A stretch of DNA of 5,158 nucleotides from Thiobacillus denitrificans. GTDB taxonomy: Bacteria > Pseudomonadota > Gammaproteobacteria > Burkholderiales > Thiobacillaceae. The DNA lies in NCBI GenBank assembly GCA_002424845.1, contig DILD01000051.1, positions 1-5,158 on the forward strand, written 5' to 3'. The notes under the pieces were generated by a model. That model did no database searches, was not told the DNA's origin, and saw only the letters and a program-made list of their open reading frames with translations. The first letter of the stretch is position 1. Each line of letters opens with the position of its first letter. This document shows, piece by piece, positions 1-5,158 of the stretch. The position numbers were made by a program, and so were the translations under genes.

Positions 1-850
1 CGTAATACACCTCGCCCTCGCCGGAAAACGTGCTGTAGACGCTGGCGATGAAGGCGGTGCCCACGCCCAGCGCCACCGGCACGTCCATGCCCAGCATGCG
101 CCGCTTCAGGTCGCGCCAGGCGCCGAGGAAGAAGGGCCACGCCGAATACACCACCACCGGGATCGTGAGGATCAGGCTCGCCCAGCTCATCAGCAGGCGG
201 ATGTCGTCGGTCATGTCGGTGGCCGTGTAGGTCGGCAGCGCGTACATCATCACCTGCATCATGCCCAGGCCGGCGATGGCGAGCCGCTTGATCGCGGTGT
301 TGCGCTCGCGCCGGTGGATGTCGTCGGAGCGGCCCGGATCGAACGGGTGGGCGATGTAGCCGATGTCGGACACCGCCTTGAGAATGGCGGAGAGCTGGAT
401 GCGGCTGTTGTCCCAGCGCACCCGCGCGCGGCGGGTGGCGTAGTTGATTTCCACCGACAGCACGCCCGGCAGCCCGGCGATGTGGCGCTCGTTGAGCCAG
501 ATGCACGCGGCGCAGACGATGTTTTCCAGGATCAGCGCGGCCTCGCGGATGTTTTCCGCCTCGACGCGCACGAAGCTTTCCTGGATTTCCGGCAGATCAT
601 AGAGGCCCAGTTGCGCCAGTTCGGCCTCGGCCTCGCGGGGCGTGGCGGGCAGCGCGGTGCGGTGGGTGTAATAGGCGCCCTGGCCGCTGTCGATGATGGT
701 CTGCGCCACCGCCTGGCAGCCGCGGCAACAGGCCTGTCGGGTCTGGTTTTCGAACTGGATGGGGTAGGTCGCGCCGTGCGGCACCGGCAGACCGCAGTGA
801 AAGCAGTCCGAAAAAGGCGGGACGTCCGCGAGCTCAGGAGAAGGACTCAC
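1..850 (-). CDS. ccoI: Copper-translocating P1B-type ATPase, CcoI/FixI class (N-terminal part, runs off the window)
   Basis: Pumps copper across the inner membrane using ATP; CcoI/FixI members supply copper for assembly of cbb3-type cytochrome c oxidase. Only the first 283 codons are present. Seen in order: a Cys-rich N-terminal metal-binding segment (CFHCG at residues 16-20, CCRGC at 41-45), then a heavy-metal-associated domain whose motif is CAAC (113-116) followed by IWLNERH, typical of this class. Two hydrophobic stretches follow (about 187-208 and 217-241), then the LGMDVPVALG segment (253-262) leading into another membrane helix. The CPC metal site, DKTGT phosphorylation site and ATP-binding domain lie beyond the left edge. 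I chose the GTG at 850 because it puts the Cys motif near residue 16, as usual for the family, with a weak GGGG six bases upstream. The frame stays open upstream to a stop at 1139-1141, so an earlier GTG (862) or TTG start is not excluded. Identification is firm; the cbb3 role is family knowledge, since the cco operon is not visible. Confidence 0.92.
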   Translation of the reverse strand, partial: MSPSPELADVPPFSDCFHCGLPVPHGATYPIQFENQTRQACCRGCQAVAQTIIDSGQGAYYTHRTALPATPREAEAELAQLGLYDLPEIQESFVRVEAENIREAALILENIVCAACIWLNERHIAGLPGVLSVEINYATRRARVRWDNSRIQLSAILKAVSDIGYIAHPFDPGRSDDIHRRERNTAIKRLAIAGLGMMQVMMYALPTYTATDMTDDIRLLMSWASLILTIPVVVYSAWPFFLGAWRDLKRRMLGMDVPVALGVGTAFIASVYSTFSGEGEVYY

Positions 851-1062
851 GAATCGCCCCACAGGAGAACACCAGGATGCGGCCTGTCCGGGAGAGAGGT
901 CGGGCCGGCCGCCGGCATCAAGCACCACGCGTTTTCCGCACCGGAATGCTTTTCCGATCGTCCGGTGCACGAGGTAGGTGCCCAGTTCGACAAGCGTGAC
1001 GCAAGGGCGGGTGACCCCGGCGCCGCTCCGGATTGCTGCAACGTTCTGTTTGCTATCGCCAT
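847..1062 (-). CDS. Unproven small ORF (71 codons) upstream of the copper ATPase
   Basis: An ATG at 1062-1060 is preceded by AGGGA ending only three bases upstream, a close and imperfect ribosome site. The 71-codon frame ends in TGA at 849-847, overlapping the ATPase GTG start in a GTGA arrangement that would allow translational coupling. The predicted peptide has no recognisable domain, signal peptide or membrane segment. It has two cysteines (residues 32 and 47) and is rich in Ser, Ala, Pro and Gly, which is what untranslated GC-rich DNA often yields. The ATPase frame is also open over the same bases, which weakens the case for either. It could be a leader peptide controlling the ATPase, but it may well be chance. 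Confidence 0.18.
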   Translation of the reverse strand: MAIANRTLQQSGAAPGSPALASRLSNWAPTSCTGRSEKHSGAENAWCLMPAAGPTSLPDRPHPGVLLWGDS

Positions 1063-1137
1063 TCTTCCCTACTGCAATGTCCCCGGCCTGCAATGCGTCG
1101 TCGCTGTTTCTGCCGACGACTTGCCGGTAAGCCGGGC

Positions 1138-1168
1138 ATTATAGGAGCGTGCTGTGCAAGCCGCCCAA
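1138..1168 (-). promoter_or_regulatory. Candidate sigma-70 promoter for the copper ATPase
   Basis: The minus strand reads a perfect TATAAT at 1143-1138. Possible -35 hexamers are TTGGGC (1168-1163, spacer 19) or TGGGCG (1167-1162, spacer 18), both poor matches. The -10 box stands out in GC-rich surroundings and faces the ATPase. Transcription would begin near 1131, leaving a leader of about 280 bases before the GTG at 850. I found no FNR/ANR-type TTGAT-N4-ATCAA box here, although cbb3-assembly genes are often controlled that way. Confidence 0.4.
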
Positions 1169-1211
1169 TGCACGGTTCCCGGCATGCCGAAACGAGGCAT
1201 GCGGTATTGAA

Positions 1212-1237
1212 GATACGCATATCGTAATATGCGCATC
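1212..1237. repeat. 26-bp imperfect dyad in the aat promoter region (possible operator)
   Basis: Arms GATACGCATAT (1212-1222) and ATATGCGCATC (1227-1237) are inverted copies with one mismatch (A1215 against C1234) around a 4-base centre, CGTA. The dyad contains TAATAT (1225-1230), a possible -10 box for aat, and overlaps the ATG at 1229. That placement suits a repressor or autoregulator site, or a short hairpin at the mRNA 5' end. The symmetry is directly visible; the function is inferred and no regulator family is recognised. Confidence 0.45.
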
Positions 1238-1270
1238 CGGCCCGAAGCAAGCGATTTTGAATCCGTTACC

Positions 1271-1966
1271 ATGGCGACCATGCGCGAGAGTCTGCAAAGC
1301 CCTGGCTTCTTTCCCCCGGTCGAGACTGCGCTCGTCGACCCCAACGGCTTGCTGGCGATGGGCGGCGACCTGTCGCAAGCGCGCCTGCTGGATGCCTATC
1401 GTCACGGCATTTTTCCCTGGTTCAATCCCGGCGAATCCATCCTGTGGTGGAGCCCCGACCCGCGCATGGTGCTGGTGCCGGGTGAAGTGCGCGTCCCCCG
1501 TTCGCTGGACAAACGCATGCGCAATGCCGGATTCGAGACGCGCGTCGACACGGCGTTCGCCGACGTGATGCGCGCCTGTGCGGCGCCGCGCGACGGAGAA
1601 TCCGGCACCTGGATTTCGCTGCCGATGATAGCGGCCTACGTCCGCCTGTTCGAGGCCGGCTATGCGCATTCGGTGGAAACCTGGCATGACGGCAAACTGG
1701 TCGGCGGCCTGTATGGCGTGGCGATCGGCCGCATGTTTTACGGCGAATCGATGTTCAGCCGCGAACCCGATGCCTCCAAGGTGGCGCTGGTTCGGCTGGC
1801 GCGGCAGTTGCAGCGCTGGGGCTTCGGCCTGATCGACTGCCAGATGGAAACCGCGCACCTCGCCAGCCTGGGCGCGCGCACGATGCCGCGCGCAGCGTTT
1901 ACGGCAAGGCTGGCGGAGTTGGTAAACTTGCCGCATCAGCCAGGTCCGTGGACATTCGAGCCTTAA
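1271..1966 (+). CDS. aat: Leucyl/phenylalanyl-tRNA--protein transferase
   Basis: Cytoplasmic enzyme that transfers Leu or Phe from aminoacyl-tRNA to proteins with N-terminal Lys or Arg, making them N-degron substrates for ClpS/ClpAP. Family signatures, counted from the ATG at 1271: DPNGLLAMGGDLS (residues 23-35), HGIFPWF (45-51), ILWWSPDPR (57-65), GTWIS (112-116), HSVETW (133-138), GGLYGV (145-150), YGESMFSR (157-164) and LIDCQ (187-191). The Glu in HSVETW and the Gln in LIDCQ match residues known to matter in E. coli Aat. From this start the protein is 231 residues, against 234 in E. coli. In-frame ATGs at 1229 (245 residues) and 1280 (228 residues) are alternatives. None has a clear Shine-Dalgarno site, and the 1229 codon lies inside the dyad and possible -10 box, so a later start is favoured. 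It is the first gene of the plus-strand chain, and its TAA overlaps the ATG of bpt. Confidence 0.95.
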   Translation: MATMRESLQSPGFFPPVETALVDPNGLLAMGGDLSQARLLDAYRHGIFPWFNPGESILWWSPDPRMVLVPGEVRVPRSLDKRMRNAGFETRVDTAFADVMRACAAPRDGESGTWISLPMIAAYVRLFEAGYAHSVETWHDGKLVGGLYGVAIGRMFYGESMFSREPDASKVALVRLARQLQRWGFGLIDCQMETAHLASLGARTMPRAAFTARLAELVNLPHQPGPWTFEP

Positions 1967-2688
1967 TGCATCCGACCGAACCGCCCTTCCAGCGCATCCA
2001 GTTCTACCTGACCGCGCATTACGATTGCAGCTATCTGCCGGGACGGCAGGCGCGTTCGCAGGTCGCCACCCCCACGCACCTGATTGATGGCCACGCCTAC
2101 AGTGCGCTGATCCGTGCCGGATTCCGGCGCAGCGGTCAGTTCACCTACCGCCCGCACTGCGAGCAATGCCACGCCTGCGTGCCGGTGCGGGTCGAGGTGG
2201 CCGGCTTCGTGCCCAGTCGCACCCAGCGCCGCTGCCTCAAGCGCAACAGCCATCTGAGCGCGCGATTCCTGCCGCTCGATTTCAGGGACGAACATTACGC
2301 GCTGTATCGCGACTATCTCGGCAGCCGCCATGCCGGCGGCGGCATGGACCGCGACGGCCCCGACCAGTACACGCAGTTTTTGCTGTCGTCGAATGTCGAC
2401 AGCGTGATGGTCGAGTTTCGCGACGGCGACACCCTGGTCATGGTCTCGGTGGTGGACCAGATCGACGATGGCATTTCCGCCGTCTACACCTTCTTCGATC
2501 CCGCTCGCGACAAGGACAGTCTCGGCGTCTACGGCGTGCTGTGGCAGATCGAACTGGCGAAGCGGCTGGATCTGCCTTATCTCTATCTCGGCTACTGGAT
2601 CACCGAGAGCCGCAAGATGGCCTACAAGAAACAGTATCCGCCGCTGGAAGGACTGGTGGACGGTCGCTGGCAGGTGCTCGAGCCGTGA
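1966..2688 (+). CDS. bpt: Aspartate/glutamate leucyltransferase (bacterial protein transferase)
   Basis: Transfers Leu from leucyl-tRNA to proteins with N-terminal Asp or Glu. This is the acidic branch of the bacterial N-degron pathway, complementing Aat encoded just upstream. The 240-residue protein is full length for the family. Seen: the N-terminal QFYLTAHYDCSYLPGRQARS (12-31), the Cys-rich FTYRPHCEQCHACVPVRV (59-76, Cys65/68/71), the QRRCLKRN segment (87-94), a GNAT-like C-terminal half with VVDQIDDGISAVYTFFDP (162-179), and LYLGYWI plus KMAYKKQYPPLE near the end. The ATG at 1966 is preferred because it gives the usual N-terminus and forms a TAATG stop/start overlap with aat, suggesting re-initiation. 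A GTG at 1948 would add six residues and lie inside aat. Older annotations often call this family arginyl-tRNA transferase (ate) from its resemblance to the eukaryotic enzyme. Confidence 0.94.
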   Translation: MHPTEPPFQRIQFYLTAHYDCSYLPGRQARSQVATPTHLIDGHAYSALIRAGFRRSGQFTYRPHCEQCHACVPVRVEVAGFVPSRTQRRCLKRNSHLSARFLPLDFRDEHYALYRDYLGSRHAGGGMDRDGPDQYTQFLLSSNVDSVMVEFRDGDTLVMVSVVDQIDDGISAVYTFFDPARDKDSLGVYGVLWQIELAKRLDLPYLYLGYWITESRKMAYKKQYPPLEGLVDGRWQVLEP

Positions 2689-3539
2689 AGCGCTGGCTGT
2701 GGGTTGCCCTTCTGGCGACTCTGCCAGGGTGTGCGCTTACCGTGAGTTCCCAGCGTGCACTGCTTCCAATCGACAGTTTTGTTCCGCTGGCAAGCGATTC
2801 CCGTGTCTGGGTCGAGCCGGGTTACGAAGCCTACGGTGAGCGCGTGGCCGCGGCCCTGCCGGAGGCCATCGCCAGGGTGGAGGCGGCGCATTACCTGCCG
2901 TTTGCGCACACGCCGCGTGTGCATGTGTGCGGCACCGACGACTGCTTCAAGCGTTATGTGAGGACGCCCCGGCTCACCGCCGCCGTGGTGCCGGACCATC
3001 GCCTCATCCTGTCGCCCAGGCTGGGCGGCCGTGAGCAGCATCGTCTGCCTGCGCTGCTCACGCATGAACTGGCGCACCTGCACCTGGGACAGCGCATCGG
3101 CCACTATCACAGCACGCTGCCGGTCTGGTTCCATGAAGGCTGGGCGTCGCTGACGGCTGAAGGCGGCGGTGCGGACCATGCAACCGATGCGCAGGTGTTC
3201 GAGGCCATCCGTGCCGGACGGCGCGTCAATCTTGCTGCGCGTGATACGCCCGACAAGCGCCACCGTGCCAATGCATCCGGGCTCAGCATGTCCGAGTTTT
3301 ATCGCCAGTCCATGCTGCTGATCGGCTGGCTGAAAGCGCAGGACGAAGCGGGTTTCCGTGAACTGGTGCTTGCCGTGCAGGACAATACCGATTTTGAAAT
3401 CGCCTTCTGGAATGTTTACGGTCGGGCGCCTGTCGATCGCCTTGCGGGGTTTTTCGACAGCATTCTGAGCGAGCCGGTATTGAACGATAATGGGCCGATC
3501 CAGGCCGTACCCGAAACCCTGAACACACCTCGACCATGA
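2685..3539 (+). CDS. Predicted lipoprotein with a zinc metallopeptidase (peptidase MA-like) domain, role unknown
   Basis: A 284-residue protein starting at a GTG that overlaps the bpt stop (GTGA). The N-terminus is a lipoprotein signal: MKR, a hydrophobic stretch (about 4-12), then the lipobox LPGC with the lipidated Cys at residue 16. It should therefore be exported and anchored, probably in the outer membrane since no Asp follows the Cys. The zinc-peptidase motif is HELAH (127-131), followed by PVWFHEGWAS (146-155), where Glu151 is the likely third zinc ligand, as in gluzincins of the peptidase MA-like group. A Cys pair (Cys82, Cys87) could form a disulfide in the periplasm. The C-terminal region (about 200-265) looks helical. 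It resembles uncharacterised MA-like proteins; I cannot name a substrate. The ATGA overlap with thyA ties it to that gene. Peptidase fold likely, activity and function unproven. Confidence 0.85.
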   Translation: MKRWLWVALLATLPGCALTVSSQRALLPIDSFVPLASDSRVWVEPGYEAYGERVAAALPEAIARVEAAHYLPFAHTPRVHVCGTDDCFKRYVRTPRLTAAVVPDHRLILSPRLGGREQHRLPALLTHELAHLHLGQRIGHYHSTLPVWFHEGWASLTAEGGGADHATDAQVFEAIRAGRRVNLAARDTPDKRHRANASGLSMSEFYRQSMLLIGWLKAQDEAGFRELVLAVQDNTDFEIAFWNVYGRAPVDRLAGFFDSILSEPVLNDNGPIQAVPETLNTPRP

Positions 3540-4330
3540 AACCTTATCTCGACCTGATGCGCCACGTGCTCGAGCACGGCACCCAAAAAGACGACCGCAC
3601 CGGCACCGGCACCCTGTCGGTATTCGGCTGGCAGATGCGCTACAACCTCGCCGAAGGCTTCCCGCTCGTCACCACCAAGAAATGCCACCTGCGCTCCATC
3701 CTCCACGAGCTGCTGTGGTTTTTGCAGGGCGACACCAACATCAAATACCTGAAGGAAAACGGCGTCTCGATCTGGGACGAATGGGCCGACGAGAACGGCA
3801 ACCTCGGCCCGGTCTACGGCCACCAGTGGCGCAGCTGGCCCAGGCCCGACGGCGGCACCATCGACCAGATCAGCGAAGTGGTGAAAACGCTCAAGAGCAA
3901 CCCCGACTCGCGCCGCATCATCGTCTCGGCGTGGAACGTGGCGGATCTGGACAAGATGGCGCTGGCGCCGTGTCACGCCTTCTTCCAGTTCTACGTCGCC
4001 GACGGCAAGCTGAGTTGCCAGCTGTACCAGCGCAGCGCCGACATCTTCCTCGGCGTGCCGTTCAACATCGCGTCTTACGCGCTACTGACGCTGATGATGG
4101 CGCAGGTCACGGGCCTCAAGCCGGGCGACTTCGTCCACACCCTGGGCGATGCCCACCTGTACCTGAATCACCTCGACCAGACGCGCGAGCAGTTGAGCCG
4201 CGAGCCGCGCCCGCTGCCGACCATAACGCTGAACCCTGCAGTGCGCGATATCTTCGCGTTCCGCTTTGAGGATTTCACCCTCAGCGGCTACGACCCTCAC
4301 CCGGCAATCAAGGCCCCGGTGGCGGTGTGA
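3536..4330 (+). CDS. thyA: Thymidylate synthase
   Basis: Converts dUMP and 5,10-methylene-tetrahydrofolate to dTMP and dihydrofolate in the cytoplasm; this is the essential de novo route to dTMP. At 264 residues it equals the E. coli enzyme in length and aligns by eye through the catalytic core without gaps. Seen: DRTGTGT with Arg21, FPLVTTKK (42-49), the HELLWFLQGDTN stretch with Glu58, IWDEWADE (79-86), GPVYGHQWR (91-99), the phosphate-binding Arg126-Arg127, the nucleophile Cys146 in LAPCHAFFQF, QRSADIFLG with Arg166 and Asp169, Asn177 in PFNIAS, and His207/Tyr209 in DAHLYLN. No key residue is missing. The ATG overlaps the TGA of the lipoprotein peptidase gene (ATGA) and no good Shine-Dalgarno site precedes it, so translation probably depends on coupling to the upstream gene. 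The dihydrofolate product is the substrate of FolA, encoded 130 bases downstream. Confidence 0.98.
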   Translation: MKPYLDLMRHVLEHGTQKDDRTGTGTLSVFGWQMRYNLAEGFPLVTTKKCHLRSILHELLWFLQGDTNIKYLKENGVSIWDEWADENGNLGPVYGHQWRSWPRPDGGTIDQISEVVKTLKSNPDSRRIIVSAWNVADLDKMALAPCHAFFQFYVADGKLSCQLYQRSADIFLGVPFNIASYALLTLMMAQVTGLKPGDFVHTLGDAHLYLNHLDQTREQLSREPRPLPTITLNPAVRDIFAFRFEDFTLSGYDPHPAIKAPVAV

Positions 4331-4348
4331 ACGAGCCGAGAGTCGAGT

Positions 4349-4424
4349 TGTGGGAGGCCCGCCCTCGGGCCGATTCCGGGCTGTTGCTCGGATCTGACAA
4401 TCGGGGCGAGGCGCCCCTCCCACA
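4349..4424. repeat. Paired inverted REP-like element (REPIN/BIME) between thyA and folA
   Basis: Two REP-like units face each other. Unit 1 (4349-4375) begins TGTGGGAGG, forms a 6-bp stem GGCCCG/CGGGCC (4356-4361 with 4366-4371, loop CCCT) and ends CGATT. Unit 2 is on the opposite strand (4424-4399): it begins TGTGGGAGG, has stem GGGGCG/CGCCCC (4403-4408 with 4412-4417, loop AGG) and also ends CGATT. The outer 9 bases of the pair are perfectly complementary, so the whole can fold into one long hairpin. The GTGG foot followed by a GC-rich hairpin is the hallmark of REP sequences mobilised by RAYT (TnpA-REP) transposases. No RAYT gene is in this window. It may also stabilise the thyA mRNA end or attenuate read-through into folA. 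Confidence 0.75.
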
Positions 4425-4451
4425 GGGGTTGGGTGGACGAGACTGGAGAAT

Positions 4452-4455
4452 GGAG
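4452..4455 (+). promoter_or_regulatory. Ribosome binding site of folA
   Basis: GGAG lies five bases before the folA ATG, within GGAGAGCAT; a second GGAG occurs at 4445-4448. This is the clearest Shine-Dalgarno site in the window. It fits a gene that, unlike bpt, the peptidase gene and thyA, is not overlapped by an upstream reading frame and must recruit ribosomes itself. Confidence 0.7.
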
Positions 4456-4460
4456 AGCAT

Positions 4461-4964
4461 ATGAGCCAGCATAAACCACGTGTGAGTGTGATTGCGGCCC
4501 TCGCCAAAAACCGTGTCATCGGCATCGAAAACCGCCTGCCCTGGAGGCTGCCGGAAGACCTCGCCCACTTCAAGGCGCTCACCCTCAACCATCCCATCCT
4601 CATGGGCCGCAAAACCTTCGAATCGCTCGGCCGTCCGCTGCCCGGGCGCACCAACATCGTCATCACCCGCAATCCCGACTACTGCAAGGACGGCTGCGTG
4701 GTCGCCGCCTCCATCCCCGCAGCCATCGCGCTGTGTGCGGGCGCTGACGAAATCTTCTTCATCGGCGGCGCCGACCTCTACGCCCAGGCCATCCCGCTCG
4801 CCGACCGGCTGTACCTGACCGAAGTCGACATCGAAGCCGAGGGTGACGCCTGCTTCCCCGACTACGATCGCAGCGCATTCAGGGAAGTTTCGCGCGAGTC
4901 GCATACGGGCGAGAAGGGCGATGCGCTGGGGTTTGATTTTGTGGTGTACGAGCGGGATCAATAA
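4461..4964 (+). CDS. folA: Dihydrofolate reductase
   Basis: Reduces dihydrofolate to tetrahydrofolate with NADPH, regenerating the cofactor oxidised by ThyA; it is the target of trimethoprim. The 167-residue protein is close to the usual bacterial length (E. coli 159). Seen: VIAALAKNRVIG (10-21), RLPWRLPEDLAHFK (25-38) with the catalytic acid Asp33 equivalent to E. coli Asp27, PILMGRKTFESLGRPLPGR (45-63) with the folate-binding Arg63, the NADPH-binding FFIGGADLY (99-107), and LYLTEVDIEAEGDACFPDYD (117-136). The ATG at 4461 has a good GGAG site and places the first motif as in relatives. It follows thyA across a 130-base gap holding the REP pair; I see no separate promoter there, so read-through from the chain is likely. 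Confidence 0.97.
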   Translation: MSQHKPRVSVIAALAKNRVIGIENRLPWRLPEDLAHFKALTLNHPILMGRKTFESLGRPLPGRTNIVITRNPDYCKDGCVVAASIPAAIALCAGADEIFFIGGADLYAQAIPLADRLYLTEVDIEAEGDACFPDYDRSAFREVSRESHTGEKGDALGFDFVVYERDQ

Positions 4965-5158
4965 CGAATCCGGATAGACCTTTTTGCCGATCCAGTAAGG
5001 CCCGGATGGGCCGATGACGCTTTTCGTTTACATCAGGATGCCTTGAGAATGGATAAGCAACTGTTTTTCAATACACTTTCAGAAATGGCATCACGAATGA
5101 CGGTTTGTAAGGCGTCATTTAGGATGCCTACTTAACGTTGACGCTGTAGAAAAACCCC
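4965..5158. other. AT-rich intergenic right end without a recognised gene
   Basis: After folA the composition shifts sharply: bases 5021-5110 contain 33 G or C in 90 by hand count, against visibly GC-rich DNA elsewhere. It holds a direct repeat AGGATGCCT (5035-5043 and 5121-5129), a repeat TGACGCT (5015-5021 and 5139-5145) and an inverted repeat AATGACG/CGTCATT (5096-5102 and 5113-5119). A 28-codon plus-strand frame (5049-5135) has no convincing ribosome site and resembles nothing I know. The composition suggests acquired DNA or the edge of a mobile element, but the window ends too soon to decide. Confidence 0.45.
4999..5024 (+). terminator. Weak candidate terminator downstream of folA
   Basis: A short hairpin GGCCC-GGAT-GGGCC (4999-5012) lies 35 bases after the folA stop, but the only T-run (TTTT, 5021-5024) is eight bases beyond the stem. 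That makes it a poor intrinsic terminator. It could still end the aat-to-folA transcript, perhaps with Rho. No better hairpin with a T-tract was found after folA. Confidence 0.3.

Larger units (their letters stand above)
851..1270. other. Divergent intergenic region between the copper ATPase and aat
   Basis: This 420-base stretch holds no recognised gene. Its left two-thirds would be the ATPase leader, including the unproven 71-codon ORF. Its right third is more AT-rich and holds the minus-strand TATAAT, a perfect palindrome CGGCATGCCG (1180-1189), a second copy of GGCATGC at 1196-1202, and the 26-bp dyad at 1212-1237. The two GGCATGC copies could pair as a 7-bp stem with a 7-base loop. No tRNA or known small RNA was recognised. 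Confidence 0.6.

Noticed and set aside
314..1144. Long plus-strand open frame of 276 codons
   Set aside because: It lies antisense to the clearly recognisable copper ATPase over most of its length, and its translation (Val/Ala/Arg/Gly-rich, no motif) is typical of a shadow frame in GC-rich DNA.
850..1270. FNR/ANR box controlling the copper ATPase
   Set aside because: Expected from the biology of cbb3 assembly genes, but no TTGAT-N4-ATCAA-like sequence was found; TTGAAGATACGCAT near 1206 matches only one half.
1139..1936. Minus-strand open frame of 265 codons opposite aat
   Set aside because: aat carries all family motifs on the plus strand in this stretch; the antisense translation has no recognisable domain and is His/Arg/Ala-rich, as expected for a mirror frame.
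4349..4424. Intrinsic terminator of thyA
   Set aside because: The hairpin is strong but has no following T-tract, and it consists of two inverted units with shared heads, which fits a REP doublet better. A transcript-end role remains possible but secondary.
4308..4961. Minus-strand open frame of 217 codons opposite folA
   Set aside because: It is antisense to an intact dihydrofolate reductase gene and crosses the REP pair; no protein family is recognised.
5049..5135. 28-codon plus-strand ORF in the right-end AT-rich stretch
   Set aside because: Only a weak GAGA lies directly before the ATG, the peptide resembles nothing known, and an ORF this short is expected by chance.
5121..5158. Integron attC-like site (ACTTAAC followed by GTTGACG)
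   Set aside because: One 7-base match to the RYYYAAC pattern occurs, but the neighbouring bases do not give the complementary GTTRRRY core, no attC-like fold can be completed before the window ends, and no integrase or cassette is visible.

Overview
The window is ordinary, GC-rich proteobacterial chromosome. The divergent pair of a CcoI/FixI-type copper ATPase and aat, the aat-bpt pair, and the style of the proteins point to a betaproteobacterium (Thiobacillus/Gallionella/Rhodocyclales-like). That placement is inferred from protein character, not from a search.

Layout. Bases 1-850 (minus strand) hold the N-terminal third of a copper-transporting P1B-type ATPase of the CcoI/FixI class, which runs off the left edge. 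Bases 851-1270 are a divergent intergenic region. It has a good minus-strand -10 box (TATAAT), a 26-bp dyad just upstream of or overlapping the aat start, and a small unproven minus-strand ORF whose stop overlaps the ATPase start. From 1271 to 4330 runs a tightly packed plus-strand chain: aat, bpt, a lipoprotein metallopeptidase of unknown role, and thyA. Each stop overlaps the next start (TAATG, GTGA, ATGA), so the chain is almost certainly co-transcribed and probably translationally coupled. A 130-bp gap carrying a paired, inverted REP-like element (REPIN/BIME) separates thyA from folA (4461-4964). Bases 4965-5158 are distinctly AT-richer, carry short repeats and contain no convincing gene.

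How the genes fit together. Aat and Bpt are the two bacterial N-degron aminoacyl-tRNA transferases. They add Leu/Phe to N-terminal Lys/Arg and Leu to N-terminal Asp/Glu, marking proteins for ClpS/ClpAP. ThyA makes dTMP and turns methylene-tetrahydrofolate into dihydrofolate, which FolA reduces again, so these two form the dTMP cycle. Between the pairs sits a predicted outer-membrane-type lipoprotein with an HExxH zinc-peptidase motif, which is the least understood gene here. The ATPase is transcribed away from this cluster and belongs to cbb3 oxidase copper maturation.

I found no undescribed multi-gene system. The most interesting items are the REPIN, the dyad in the divergent promoter region, the coupled lipoprotein peptidase, the small ORF upstream of the copper ATPase and the atypical right end.
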